In this document: positions 45,404 to 55,239 of the stretch, piece after piece
Numbering within the stretch: position 1 is the stretch's first letter
Layout of the letters: the number at the start of each line of letters is the position of its first letter
Assembly (NCBI RefSeq): GCF_009931115.1
Contig: NZ_CP047491.1
Span: forward strand, 620,001 to 684,000
Reading direction: 5' to 3'
From: Microbulbifer hydrolyticus
GTDB lineage: Bacteria > Pseudomonadota > Gammaproteobacteria > Pseudomonadales > Cellvibrionaceae
DNA length: 64,000 bases
The notes under the pieces: generated by a model
What the model saw: only the letters and a program-made list of their open reading frames with translations
Databases searched by the model: none
Told to the model about the DNA's origin: nothing
Program-made: the position numbers and the translations under genes

Positions 45404-46936
45404 TTAGTAGTCTTGCGGGGAGCGGAGGATGGCCTTTGCACGGGATTGCAGCGCTGCCAGCTCGTCTTTGGAGAACTTGTCCAGCAGGCTGAACATCATC
45501 GCCATGCGGTGGTTGCCAGCAAGCTGTTCGCGCTTCTCTGCCAGAAAGTGCCAGTACAGGCTGTTGAACGGGCAGGCGTCTTCGCCGGTTTTTTCTTTTA
45601 CCTGGTAGTGACACCCTTTGCAGTAATTGCTCATCTTGTTGATGTAACTGCCGCTGCTGATATACGGCTTGGTGGCCACGAGCCCGCCGTCGGCATACTG
45701 GCTCATACCGCGGGTGTTGGTGATCTCGACCCACTCGATAGCGTCGATGTAAATGCCCAGATACCACTGGTCCACCTGGTCGGGATGCACGCCGGCCAGC
45801 AGGGCGAAGTTACCGGTGATCATCAGCCGCTGGATATGGTGGGCGTAGGCGTGGTCCAGGCTGTTCTTGATGGCGTGGTGCAGGCAGTTCATCTTGGTGT
45901 CTGCGGTCCAGTAGAAGTCCGGCAGGTCATTCTGGTTGCGCAACCGGTTGCAGCGCGCATAGCCCGGCATCTCGCGCCAGTAGACACCGCGCATGTACTC
46001 CCGCCAGCCGAGAATCTGCCGCACGAACCCTTCCACCTCGTTGATCGAAATACGATCGCCATGTGCTTGCCAGTGTTCCACCACCGCGTCGATCACTTCC
46101 CGCGGGTGTAACAGCTTGCTGTTCATGGCGAAGCTGAGGCGGCTGTGGAACAGGTAGACCTGCTCCGGGTCCATGGCATCCTGGTAGTCGCCAAAGTGTT
46201 GCAGCAGGTTTGTGCAGAAATAGCGCAGTGCTTTCAGGCCATCTTCCCGCGTGACTGGCCAGTTGAAATGCTCGGCGTCGATATTGCCGAATGTCTGAAC
46301 CCCGGCTTTTTCGATGCGCGCCACCGTGCCGCGCACATCCTTGCGGAAGCCTTTCTCGTGGGGAATCTCCGGCTTGCCGGTCCACCTCTTGCGGTTGCTG
46401 GCATCGAAGTTCCACTTGCCGCCCGCCGGCTTGTCCCCGTCCATCAGAATGTCGTGCTTGCGGCGCATATGCCGGTAAAAACTTTCCATCAGCAGGGATT
46501 CTTTATCTTCAAAGAACGCCGCCAGTTCGTCGCGGGTGGTGAGGAAGTGCTCGGTATCGAATGCCTCGACTTCGATACTGAGATCGTCGGCCAACTGCTT
46601 TAACTGCTGGTCCAGGCGGTATTCATCCGGCAGCTGATACTCGAATTTTTCAATGCCGCGCTCCTGAATCAGCGCGGCAATGTTGGTGCCCGGTTTTTGT
46701 GTGTTGTTCTTGCCGTCGAGCTTGTAGTACACGACTTTTTTGCCGCGGTCCCGCAGCCACTGGGCAAACTGTTCCATGGCCTCAAAGAAGGCGACCACTT
46801 TCTGGATGTGATGTTTGACGTAGTCGGTCTCCTGGCGCATCTCGGCAATAAAGTAGAGGGTGTCGTTATCGTCGTTGTGGTACCAGGAGTGCTGGTGGTT
46901 CAGCTGGTCGCCGAGGATGAGTCGCAGGGTTTTCAA
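45404..46936 (-). CDS. FeS-BCP type (6-4) photolyase/cryptochrome (PhrB-like)
   Basis: A 510-residue flavoprotein. The start is a TTG at 46936: GGAGG lies eight bases upstream and KTLRLILGDQLN is the family N-terminus. Four cysteines for a 4Fe-4S cluster match the PhrB layout: MNCLHHAIKNS, then YCKGC (two Cys) and CPFNS, with 3- and 13-residue spacing. Members repair (6-4) photoproducts in DNA or act as photoreceptors. The next gene on the same strand is a CRY-DASH gene 181 bases away. Confidence 0.9.
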   Translation of the reverse strand: MKTLRLILGDQLNHQHSWYHNDDNDTLYFIAEMRQETDYVKHHIQKVVAFFEAMEQFAQWLRDRGKKVVYYKLDGKNNTQKPGTNIAALIQERGIEKFEYQLPDEYRLDQQLKQLADDLSIEVEAFDTEHFLTTRDELAAFFEDKESLLMESFYRHMRRKHDILMDGDKPAGGKWNFDASNRKRWTGKPEIPHEKGFRKDVRGTVARIEKAGVQTFGNIDAEHFNWPVTREDGLKALRYFCTNLLQHFGDYQDAMDPEQVYLFHSRLSFAMNSKLLHPREVIDAVVEHWQAHGDRISINEVEGFVRQILGWREYMRGVYWREMPGYARCNRLRNQNDLPDFYWTADTKMNCLHHAIKNSLDHAYAHHIQRLMITGNFALLAGVHPDQVDQWYLGIYIDAIEWVEITNTRGMSQYADGGLVATKPYISSGSYINKMSNYCKGCHYQVKEKTGEDACPFNSLYWHFLAEKREQLAGNHRMAMMFSLLDKFSKDELAALQSRAKAILRSPQDY

Positions 46937-47117
46937 GTTGGCGTCCTCCGGAAGCTGCCGGTTGCTAGAGCCAGCGGTCAGCGCGTGAGCGCGGTTTTCC
47001 CAATGTCCCCGAGGTGCAGTGGTATGGTTGGGGTGCAGTGGCTGTATATAAGAATATCTTCCGCACCAGTCGATGGATGCCAATGATTGGCAGGATTCTT
47101 CTTAAGGCGTGCCAGGG

Positions 47118-48425
47118 TTACAGCCACAACTGGCGGTACCGCTTATCGGCGTCGTAAAGATTCGCCTGTCGCTCGATATCAAACCGCCGGTCTCTCGGAT
47201 CATTACCCACGCCGCTGTTGTACATCCAGTTGCCGTAATTGCTGTGTACGTCGTAGTCGAGCAGCAGGCTCTCAAAATAGGCAGCGCCGATGCGCCAATC
47301 CTGTTGGCGTTCACGGGCAAAATAGCTGGCGACATTCTGACGGCCACGGTTGCTCATCCAGCCGGTAGCAGCTATCTCGCGCATATTGGCATTAACAAAG
47401 TCGTACTCGGTTTCGCCGTTGATCCAGAGTTCGAGCTCCCGCGGGTCGCGCTGCCACTCATAGTCTTTCTCAAGGATGCCGCCAAGTCGAAAGATCTGGT
47501 CGCCATGCTTGAGACTTACGTACTTGAAGAAATCCCGCCACAGTAGCTCGAACACCAGCCAGTAGGTGTCCTCGTTGGCTTTTACGTCGCGCTCGAACTC
47601 CTGGATCTGCCAGTACACCTGCCGCGGAGACATACTGCCGTTGGCCAGCCACGGTGACAGCTTGCTGCTGTAGTCGATGCCCAGAAGTCCGTCGCGGGTC
47701 TGCTTGTAGCGGGTAAGGTTTTCGGTCTCCCAGAAATAATGCTGGATTCTCCGCTGTGCCGCCGCCCCGCCGCCGTTAAACGGGAAGGCGCTGCGTGGGT
47801 CTGCGGTAAAACTTTCCAGCCCGAGCTGTTCGAGGCTCGGTAATGACATGGAAAAATCTGGTGAGGTTGCGAGTGCCCAGTTTTCCGCGTGCATGGGCGT
47901 GGGGCGTGGAACCGGTGCGCGCACCGACCACTGTTGCTCGCAGGCATTGCGGAACGCCGTAAACACGCGCGGGAGTTCCTGTGGGGTAAAGGGCAGGTCG
48001 TCCGGGTGCAGAAGGAACTGATCATCGCTTTCGTGCAGCTTCACCTGCGCCATGCCTTCTGCGGACATGACCGCGTTTTGCACCAGTCGCTCATCGCGGG
48101 TCCATTCGCGCTGCAGGTAAATGTCGCTAATGGCGAGTGACGACACCAGATCCGGGATCACTACTTCCGGGTGGTCGTGGTAGACAAGTAGCGGAACATT
48201 GATCACGGCGAGCTGCCGCTGCAAATCCTCGAGGGTTTCCAGCAGAAACTGTGCGCGGTATTTTTCCGTACGCCGAAATCCGTACCGGTCCCTGTCAAAA
48301 TGACGCGGATCGAAGCAGTAGAGGCCGACTACCTTGCCGCTTCGCCGTTGTGCGTTGTCGCAGGCTTCAGCAAGCCCCTGGTGATCACTGCTGCGCAGAT
48401 CATTGCGGAACCAGACGAGATTCAT
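47118..48425 (-). CDS. CRY-DASH cryptochrome/photolyase
   Basis: A 435-residue flavoprotein with an N-terminal antenna domain (MNLVWFRNDLRSSDHQGL) and a C-terminal FAD domain (GGGAAAQRRIQHYFW, YSSKLSPWLANGSMSPRQVYWQ, SNRGRQNVASYFARERQQDWRIGAAYFE). LLWRDFFKY and YDVHSNYGNWMY point to the DASH subfamily, which repairs single-stranded pyrimidine dimers. It is next to the FeS-type photolyase on the same strand, so both may share light or stress control. Confidence 0.9.
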   Translation of the reverse strand: MNLVWFRNDLRSSDHQGLAEACDNAQRRSGKVVGLYCFDPRHFDRDRYGFRRTEKYRAQFLLETLEDLQRQLAVINVPLLVYHDHPEVVIPDLVSSLAISDIYLQREWTRDERLVQNAVMSAEGMAQVKLHESDDQFLLHPDDLPFTPQELPRVFTAFRNACEQQWSVRAPVPRPTPMHAENWALATSPDFSMSLPSLEQLGLESFTADPRSAFPFNGGGAAAQRRIQHYFWETENLTRYKQTRDGLLGIDYSSKLSPWLANGSMSPRQVYWQIQEFERDVKANEDTYWLVFELLWRDFFKYVSLKHGDQIFRLGGILEKDYEWQRDPRELELWINGETEYDFVNANMREIAATGWMSNRGRQNVASYFARERQQDWRIGAAYFESLLLDYDVHSNYGNWMYNSGVGNDPRDRRFDIERQANLYDADKRYRQLWL

Positions 48426-48474
48426 TTGTGGGTGTGCTCCAGCGGCTGACTGCCGTTAACCTCGAAGATATTGG

Positions 48475-49623
48475 TCAGTCTTTCTTCAGCAGGTCGCGTG
48501 AAATGATCAGTTTCATGATCTCGTTGGTGCCCGCATAAATCCGCTGCACCCGGGCGTCCGCCCAGGCGCGGGCGATGGGGTATTCCCACATATAACCGAA
48601 GCCACCGTGCAACTGCATGCATTCATCCAGCAGTTTGCACTGGAAGTCGGTGGCCAGCAGTTTGGCTTTGGCGGCAGTGGCCACGTCGAGTTTTTCGTCA
48701 TAGTGCAGTTCCAGGCAGCGGTCGACAAATACCCGCAGCGCGCTGAGTTCACTGTCCAGTTCGGCGAGCTTGAACTGGGTGTTCTGGAAGGCGGCGATGG
48801 GCTTGCCGAAGGCTTTGCGGTCCTGTACGTATTCGATGGTCCAGCCGAGTGCTGCCTCGCTGTTGGCGATGGCATTCACCGCAACACTGAGACGCTCCTG
48901 GGGCAGCTCCTGCATCAGGTAGATGAAACCCTGGCCTTCACCGCCCAGCAGGTTTTCTGCCGGAACTTTCACGTCGTCAAAAAACAGTTCAGAGGTGTCC
49001 TGGGCTTTCATGCCCACTTTTTCGAGATTGGTGCCTTTTTTGAACCCGGGCAGGGCCGCCTCGACCAGAAACAGGCTTACCCCGGCGGCGCCAGCAGCGG
49101 GATCGGTCTTGGCGACGACCACTACCAGGTCTGCGTGCTGGCCGTTGGTGATAAAGGTTTTGGAGCCATTCAACAGATAGTGATCACCCTCTTTGATGGC
49201 CGTGGTGCGCACCCCCTGCAGATCCGAGCCCGCACCGGGTTCGGTCATAGCAATGGCGGTGACGATATCGCCGCTGATACAGCCTGGCAGGTACTTCTGT
49301 TTCTGCGCTTCACTGGCGTAGTTGACGATGTAGGGCACGGCAATATCCGAGTGCAGGCCCCAGCCTATGCCTGTCAGCCCCAGACGGGATATCTCTTCAT
49401 CGACAATGGCGTTGTAGCCAAAGTCCAGCTCCAGCCCGCCGTAGGCTTCCGGAACCTGTGGGCACAAAAAGCCCATGGCCCCGGCTTTGCGCCATAGGTC
49501 CCGGTCCACCTGCCCATCTTTTTCCCACTGGTGGTGGTAGGGGACTGCCTCCTGCTCGAGGAATTTTTGTACGCTGTCGCGGAATTGCTCGTGTTCGGCG
49601 GAGTAAACGGTTCTCGGGATCAT
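48475..49623 (-). CDS. Acyl-CoA dehydrogenase
   Basis: A 382-residue flavoprotein. AIAMTEPGAGSDLQGV, GSKTFITNGQHADLVVV and the C-terminal DARVQRIYAGTNEIMKLIISRDL are the family signatures; the active-site Glu lies in the last block (GTNEI region). It removes two hydrogens from acyl-CoA, passing electrons to ETF. Chain specificity is unknown. Start ATG at 49623; no partner beta-oxidation gene adjacent. Confidence 0.93.
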   Translation of the reverse strand: MIPRTVYSAEHEQFRDSVQKFLEQEAVPYHHQWEKDGQVDRDLWRKAGAMGFLCPQVPEAYGGLELDFGYNAIVDEEISRLGLTGIGWGLHSDIAVPYIVNYASEAQKQKYLPGCISGDIVTAIAMTEPGAGSDLQGVRTTAIKEGDHYLLNGSKTFITNGQHADLVVVVAKTDPAAGAAGVSLFLVEAALPGFKKGTNLEKVGMKAQDTSELFFDDVKVPAENLLGGEGQGFIYLMQELPQERLSVAVNAIANSEAALGWTIEYVQDRKAFGKPIAAFQNTQFKLAELDSELSALRVFVDRCLELHYDEKLDVATAAKAKLLATDFQCKLLDECMQLHGGFGYMWEYPIARAWADARVQRIYAGTNEIMKLIISRDLLKKD

Positions 49624-49828
49624 GGGGGCTCTCTCTGGATTCTCGCTGGATCGCTGTCGTTATTTTGGGTAATGAAAATGGCGCCAGACAGCGCTGTGCC
49701 CGGCTCCTCTTAAGTTAGCCCAATCGCGAGAATATGAAACGTCATAATGCGCCAGACCCTGGCGCCATTCCGTTTAGACAGGAGGCATGCAGGTTCCGGC
49801 CCTCCCGGGTTGGAGAGCCGGCTGTGGA

Positions 49829-51430
49829 TTATTGTGCGGGGTCCCATATCGGGCAGCGGTGGTAGGTCGCGAAGTCGGTCGCTGGGGTGAGCACCTCGCT
49901 GCCGCCGAGTTGCATGAATTGTGCCCCGACATCGAATGCTGGCCAGTGTGCGCCACTGTCGCCGTTGGGGTCACCATTGCGGGCGAAGCGGGTCCAGTAA
50001 CGGATCATCCGTTGGGATAACTCGACCTGTTCATCGGTGGCACCGATCTCGCGGAATGCCGCTTCACTGCCCCAGATATAGGGAATTTCAAACGCATGGG
50101 ATGCTCCCAGCTCGAGGCCTTCCGGGCGAAGTGGCAATATCGTCAGAGGCGCCTCGCGGTCGGCGAATTCGTACACATAGGTGGCGGCCATTGGCGAGAG
50201 CTGCGTGGCCTGACGCAGCGCGTTACAGGCAAAGACCGCATCGGTGCCGATGGCGCCCATCGCCTGCCAGACATTGCCGCCATATAAATCCAGTGGATAG
50301 AAACTCGCGATCCCGACGACCGCCGGGCTCTCTGCCGGCTGGCCGATCAGTGCGCCGATTTCCGCGTGATAGTCCTCCGCGGTTGGCGGGGTGACGCCAC
50401 TCAGTGCATCGATGCCGACAAACAGCGTGTACTCGTCCAGGTTAGTGCCCATCAGCACGGGGACGGGCTGGTAGTTGCCACTGGACAGCGCGCTTTCTAT
50501 CGAGTGCTGCGGCAGTATTTCGGAGCCGTAGTTGGGGTTTACCCCGGTGCCGTCGGTCAGGCCCTGCTGCCGCGCGAGGATTTCCTCCACGCTGAGGGCG
50601 CGCAGGCACGCCGTATCCGCGCACTCGTCGAAGGTGGCACTGCCGAGCTGTTCCGCGATGTCGAGGGATATCTGTGTGGGCAGGTAGGCGCCGCTCTGTA
50701 CGATGACTTTGTGGAACAGGCCTGCAGTGAGCGGTGAAGCGACCAGCGACAGTACACTGTGGCCACCCGCGGATTCGCCGAAGATGGTGACGTTGTTCGG
50801 GTTGCCACCGAATTCGGCGATATTGGCTTGTACCCACTCAAGTGCAAGTTTTTGGTCCAGAAGGCCGTAGGCGCCTGAGCTGCCGCTCTGCTCGGCGGTC
50901 AGGGTCGGGTGCGCGAGAAACCCGAGTGCACCTAGGCGGTAGTTCAGGGTCACCACCACCATATCTTCCGCCACAAGTCGCGCGGGGGTGTACTCCTCCC
51001 CGCCGGAACCGCTGATAAACGCACCACCGTGAATCCATACCATTACCGGGAGGTTCTCGCTCTCCTCGGGCGTGTAGACATTGAGGTAGAGGCAGTCTTC
51101 GGAGTCACTGGCTCCACCCATCACTCCACCGGCCTGGGCGCAGTTGGGGCCAAAGTCTGACGCCTGCAATACACCCGTGTGCGCAGCGGCCGGTTGCGGC
51201 GGCGCGAAGCGCAGGTCTCCGAGCGGCGGTTCGGCGTAGGGAATGCCGCGGAAAGCGAGCATGTTGTTTGCGCCGTCGACGCTGCCGCGAATATCGCCCT
51301 GAGCGGTGGTGCGAAGCAGTGGGTCCGGCGTCGGTTCCGGTGTGTCAACCGGCGGATTGGCGCGGGAAGAGCAGCCGCTGGCGAGCAGAAGTGCGAGCAG
51401 CCCTGCGCCTAAAAAGTACCTGGAAATCAT
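49829..51430 (-). CDS. Carboxylesterase type B lipoprotein
   Basis: A 533-residue lipoprotein (lipobox ASG-C20) of the alpha/beta-hydrolase carboxylesterase family. The nucleophile Ser is in FGESAGGHS, the oxyanion-hole region in WIHGGAFISGSG, and the catalytic His in ASHAFEIPYIWG. Paired Cys (CAQAGG.., CLYLNV) match the disulfide pattern. It hydrolyses esters in the periplasm; substrate unknown. Read from a lone minus-strand unit. Confidence 0.92.
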   Translation of the reverse strand: MISRYFLGAGLLALLLASGCSSRANPPVDTPEPTPDPLLRTTAQGDIRGSVDGANNMLAFRGIPYAEPPLGDLRFAPPQPAAAHTGVLQASDFGPNCAQAGGVMGGASDSEDCLYLNVYTPEESENLPVMVWIHGGAFISGSGGEEYTPARLVAEDMVVVTLNYRLGALGFLAHPTLTAEQSGSSGAYGLLDQKLALEWVQANIAEFGGNPNNVTIFGESAGGHSVLSLVASPLTAGLFHKVIVQSGAYLPTQISLDIAEQLGSATFDECADTACLRALSVEEILARQQGLTDGTGVNPNYGSEILPQHSIESALSSGNYQPVPVLMGTNLDEYTLFVGIDALSGVTPPTAEDYHAEIGALIGQPAESPAVVGIASFYPLDLYGGNVWQAMGAIGTDAVFACNALRQATQLSPMAATYVYEFADREAPLTILPLRPEGLELGASHAFEIPYIWGSEAAFREIGATDEQVELSQRMIRYWTRFARNGDPNGDSGAHWPAFDVGAQFMQLGGSEVLTPATDFATYHRCPIWDPAQ

Positions 51431-51739
51431 GAGTGCCCCCGTAGACTTTTATTGTATTGGCCGGATGAGCCCGGCCTCATGCAAGGGGGATTTTATCGGG
51501 TGGCGTTTTTTCACCGTTATTACTGCAGCGGCCAAAATGGAGGCCAACTGGCCGGTCATGTTGGCGCAGGTGAAAATGTGGTGCTCACCCGGCGGTCATC
51601 TGTGGAAAATTTGTAATCCTGATGCACTTCGGCGTTGTTATTCTGAATCGACCTAACCGGATGTTTTAGCTGCCGTACACTGTTGAGAGTGGTTTCACCG
51701 AATGCAACCGCAACAGCAACGCAATCGCGAGGTACATGC

Positions 51740-52972
51740 ATGGCTGACAATCTTCTGGAAATGGCGGTACGCCATCTGGGCTCCTCTGGTCTCAGTGCAT
51801 TGGGTAACGCGCTGGGGCTTTCCGACGACAAGAGTGAATCCGCATTCTCCACCGGTGCGGCCTCTGTGCTCGCGGGGATGCTGAACAAGGCAGGCAGCGA
51901 GAGTGGCCTGGGTACCTTGCTGAATATGGCGACCAAGAGCACCAGCATGGACCTGTCTTCACCGGGGGATATCTTTACCAGCCCGGACAAGATGAGCAGC
52001 CTGCAAGACGTAGGCGGCAATATGCTGGAGTCGGTTTTCGGCGGCAAACGTGATGGTGTGATCAACGTCATCGCCAATACGCTGGGCCTCGACAGTACCA
52101 AAGGTGGTTCGCTATTGCGTGTCGCTGCACCGGTGATCATGTCGCTGGTGGGCAAACTCGTGAAAAGCAAAGGCCTGAATATGGAGGGGCTGGCCGCGCT
52201 GTTGCTGGGGCAGAAAACCCATATCAAAGACAAGCTGCCACCAGGACTGCTGAAAGAACTGGGTGTAAACAATCTCGATGAGCTGGCTGAGCGCACCGTG
52301 GTGGAAACCACCCCGCGACACACTGCGCAGGCGGCACACACGCCGCCGGTGAAGAAAAGCGGGATGGCGAAATGGCTGTGGCCATTGCTGATTGCGCTCG
52401 GTGTGCTGTGGGCACTGAACATGTGCTCCAAGAAAGAGGCGCTGGACGATGGTGCCGGGGGTAAGGTGATAGAGCAGGATGAGGTGATCATTGAGGAGAC
52501 GCCTGCGGACCCCGGAGTCGATGACGGCACCGCGGCGGCCCCGGATACCTCCACGACCACTGTCACCGAAGATTTCGGTCAAGCCTTCCGCGAGTATCTG
52601 GCAAAAGCAAACCGCGATCCAAACCGTGAGTTTGCACTGAATATCGAGTTCCCCACCGACGGCAGTATGCCGAATGCAGCATCTATGCCCGACGTGCAAA
52701 CGTTGATCAAGATCATGCAGGAAAACCCAGGACTGTCGGTTACCATCGAAGGACACACTGACAGCGATGGTGATGCGGTAGACAACCAGAAATTATCGGA
52801 GGCGCGTGCCAAGGGGATACGTGCACTGCTGGTCAACTCCGGGATTGACGAAGGAAGAGTAAACGCTGTCGGTATGGGGTCAGCCAATCCAATCGCGGAC
52901 AACACTACCGAGGAGGGCAAGCAAACGAACCGTCGTATCGTGGTGAAAGTGCGGTCCTTCGAGGCGCAATAG
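51740..52972 (+). CDS. DUF937 - TM - OmpA-domain protein
   Basis: A 410-residue protein starting at ATG 51740 (GAGG seven bases upstream); earlier frame is not conserved. Residues 1-180 hold DUF937-type repeats (LLEMAVRHLGSSGLSALGNALGL, SVFGGKRDGVINVIANTLGLDS). One membrane helix sits near 210-226 (WLWPLLIALGVLWALNM). Residues 295-410 are an OmpA/MotB peptidoglycan-binding domain (IEGHTDSDGD, LSEARAKGIRALLV, NRRIVVKV). No signal peptide, so the N-terminal half is probably cytosolic and the C-terminal domain periplasmic. It may link the inner membrane to the wall. Ends at a strong terminator. Confidence 0.85.
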   Translation: MADNLLEMAVRHLGSSGLSALGNALGLSDDKSESAFSTGAASVLAGMLNKAGSESGLGTLLNMATKSTSMDLSSPGDIFTSPDKMSSLQDVGGNMLESVFGGKRDGVINVIANTLGLDSTKGGSLLRVAAPVIMSLVGKLVKSKGLNMEGLAALLLGQKTHIKDKLPPGLLKELGVNNLDELAERTVVETTPRHTAQAAHTPPVKKSGMAKWLWPLLIALGVLWALNMCSKKEALDDGAGGKVIEQDEVIIEETPADPGVDDGTAAAPDTSTTTVTEDFGQAFREYLAKANRDPNREFALNIEFPTDGSMPNAASMPDVQTLIKIMQENPGLSVTIEGHTDSDGDAVDNQKLSEARAKGIRALLVNSGIDEGRVNAVGMGSANPIADNTTEEGKQTNRRIVVKVRSFEAQ

Positions 52973-52992
52973 ACTCGGCTTTTTTAACAAAC

Positions 52993-53022
52993 AAAAAACC
53001 CGCGGCATGCCGCGGGTTTTTT
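52993..53022. terminator. Bidirectional terminator
   Basis: AAAAAACCCGCGGCATGCCGCGGGTTTTTT is a near-perfect palindrome with A6 and T6 flanks, shared by the OmpA-domain gene and the convergent AraC-type gene. Confidence 0.9.
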
Positions 53023-53039
53023 GTGTAAACGTTCAAGAA

Positions 53040-54101
53040 TCAGCTCCGGTGCTTGTCCCGGTAGGCGCCGGGGGCGAGACCCGTCCATTTTTTAAACGCA
53101 CGATTGAACGCGCTGGGCTCGGAAAAGCCGAGGCGCTCGGCAATCTCTGCCACGGCAGTTTCCTGTCCTTTCAGCTGGTACATGGCCATGTCGCGGCGCA
53201 CGGAATCCTTGATGTCCTGCCAACTGTTGCCTTCGTCTTTGAGGCGGCGGCGCAGGGTCTGTGGCGAGGTAAACAGGCGTTCCGCCACATCGTCCAGCGA
53301 CAGGTTTTCGATACTGTTGTCACCCTGCAGCATACGGCGGATGCGGCCGGTAAAACTGTTGTCGGACTTGTACTGGGTGAGCAGGCACTCGGGAGCACGG
53401 GCGAGAAATTCACTCAGCTGTTGCGCGTCGCGCGTCAGCGGCAAACCCAGGTAGCGGGTGCTGAATACCAGACAGGTTTCCGACTGGTTGAAATAGTGCC
53501 GGCAGGGAAACATGTCGTTGTAGTCTTCATCGTAGTCCGGCGGCGGGAATGCGAGGTGCACCCGCTCCAGCAGGATGGTGCGATCAATCATCCAGCTGAA
53601 AAAACGCAGCCAGATCACTGCCATGGACTCCACAAAGTTCTGGTTCGGCAGCTGCTTGTGATTTTCGTGGTGGAAAATCAGCTGGGCTTCCTCGCCGTTT
53701 TCCACCAGTTTGATATGTAGGTCGTCGCTCACCATGGCCACAAAGCGGCTTGAGCGCAGCAGCGCACGACGCAGGGTGGGGCAGGTGATGGTGGCGTGGC
53801 CCATCATCGCAAACGTGCCGGGCAGCCATGGGCGCGCGAGGTAGCCGCCGGACTCGTCACCCAGTTGATCCCATAGCAGACGCAGCAACCGTGCCAGTTG
53901 CTCGAGGCCAATACGTGCATCGGACGCGGCGGTGGCGGCGGGATCGACTCCGGAGTCACACAGCAATTGCTCGCAGTCGATACCCGCGGCACGGGCGCCA
54001 GCGAGGTGGGCAAATACCGCCGCGGCGAGAATGCCGGGTTCGGCGTATCCTTTCGCTGGCTGTTCCGAGTCTTGAGCGAGAGTTTCGGTTTCTACTGTCA
54101 C
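53040..54101 (-). CDS. AraC family regulator (arabinose-binding-like N-domain)
   Basis: A 353-residue regulator starting at GTG 54101 with GGAA upstream; 45 more upstream residues look random. The C-terminal AraC HTH pair is SLDDVAERLFTSPQTLRRRLKDEG and VAEIAERLGFSEPSAFNRAFKKWTGLAPGAYRDKHR. The N-terminal 230 residues match the AraC_bind2/OruR-type sensor domain (MGHATITCPTLRRALLRSSRFVAMV). Ligand unknown. Convergent with OmpA-domain gene; divergent from a small HTH gene. Confidence 0.87.
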   Translation of the reverse strand: MTVETETLAQDSEQPAKGYAEPGILAAAVFAHLAGARAAGIDCEQLLCDSGVDPAATAASDARIGLEQLARLLRLLWDQLGDESGGYLARPWLPGTFAMMGHATITCPTLRRALLRSSRFVAMVSDDLHIKLVENGEEAQLIFHHENHKQLPNQNFVESMAVIWLRFFSWMIDRTILLERVHLAFPPPDYDEDYNDMFPCRHYFNQSETCLVFSTRYLGLPLTRDAQQLSEFLARAPECLLTQYKSDNSFTGRIRRMLQGDNSIENLSLDDVAERLFTSPQTLRRRLKDEGNSWQDIKDSVRRDMAMYQLKGQETAVAEIAERLGFSEPSAFNRAFKKWTGLAPGAYRDKHRS

Positions 54102-54316
54102 GCTTCCGGTTCCGCTGTCATTGGGGTGTGAGTGCAGGCAACGGATGCCTGTCCTGGCCCAAGTCGTTCTTATGGGGTTGTTGGGGGGATTATGCAAAAA
54201 GGTGCATAAAAAGTCCCGCGCTGCGGGGAAGTGCATGCGGGCTTGGAGTTTGGGGAAGCTTGTGTGCTACAAATATCGCAACCACCGACCGATCTACTGC
54301 GAGACAGGACGATTCA

Positions 54317-54643
54317 ATGCTCGAGCCCGCTACCGACCTCAACCCCACCATCTGCCGGCGCCTGCTGGTGACCTACCTGATCGAGCGGCTGCCGCGCCCC
54401 AATAACCCGGCGCTCGAGGAGGTTACCGGCTGGCCCCGCCGCACCATTCAGGACGTGATAGCCAAGGGATTACCGGGGCACGGGACACGGGTGGAATTTG
54501 TGCAACAGGGGGTGCGTAACAACGACGGTTACTACGCGCTGAAAGACTGGGGTTCCATTGATGCGCGCTGGGTGCGCGCACACCTGGCGGATATCGCCAG
54601 GGTGCTGGAGCTGGCGCCGGAGCGGATCCCGGCGCCGGAGTAG
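54317..54643 (+). CDS. Winged-helix domain protein (YfeC-type small HTH)
   Basis: A 108-residue protein starting at ATG 54317 (AGGA seven bases upstream). ICRRLLVTYLIERLPRPNNPALEEVTGWPRRTIQDVIA is a winged-helix DNA-binding core, followed by a beta wing (VEFVQQGVRNNDGYYALKDWG) and a helix. Similar small proteins are common in gammaproteobacteria. Target unknown. Divergent from the AraC-type gene. Confidence 0.75.
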   Translation: MLEPATDLNPTICRRLLVTYLIERLPRPNNPALEEVTGWPRRTIQDVIAKGLPGHGTRVEFVQQGVRNNDGYYALKDWGSIDARWVRAHLADIARVLELAPERIPAPE

Positions 54644-54678
54644 TCGTGTGATGGCCCGGGCAGAAACCGGGCTGGCTG

Positions 54679-55023
54679 TTACTGCTGGCCTGCGGCCTTT
54701 TGCAGAATGTCGTTGACCCGTTGCAGCAGGGCGGGATCATTGCGCAGCTGGGTGGCAATGCCCTGGTACTCATCCTTGCTCAGGCCCGCGCTCTGAACCG
54801 CGGCCACCATCTTGGACTGGGCTTCCACATTGATTGCCTCCGCAGCTGCGGCATCAGCGGCGGATTTGAGTTTGGGCGCATATTCCTTGCTCAGGGTAAC
54901 GATGGAGCGATAGGCCTCGGCAAATTTTTGCAGTTGTGCGTCGCTCACGGCGGTTTCGGCGAAGGCACTGGAAACGGCGAGAGCCAGAGCAAGTGCGGCG
55001 GAATAGATGGCGGTCGGCTTCAT
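54679..55023 (-). CDS. DUF4168 exported protein
   Basis: A 114-residue protein; start ATG 55023 with AGGTG upstream. Signal peptide ends SAFA (about 23). The mature part has a helical core with AVSDAQLQKFAEAYRSI and AAVQSAGLSKDEYQGIATQLRNDPALLQRVNDILQ, the DUF4168 pattern. Periplasmic; function unknown. Confidence 0.82.
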   Translation of the reverse strand: MKPTAIYSAALALALAVSSAFAETAVSDAQLQKFAEAYRSIVTLSKEYAPKLKSAADAAAAEAINVEAQSKMVAAVQSAGLSKDEYQGIATQLRNDPALLQRVNDILQKAAGQQ

Positions 55024-55239
55024 TGAGCACCTCTCGTTATTGAGAACACGCTTCTGTGCGAAGTGCACGCCCAGCGTAAAGTGAGGGCTACAGAGCCTTG
55101 GCCAGGAAACCTGTTCTCAAGTCGGCCATAGTGGCAAAGCGCTGTCTGCAAAGGGTAGTTGTTATTCTGGTGTGTTTGCGCCATTCGCCGCCAGATCGGT
55201 CTGGCGGTAAAGGTTTTGTGCGCTGTTAGCCAGATGTAT

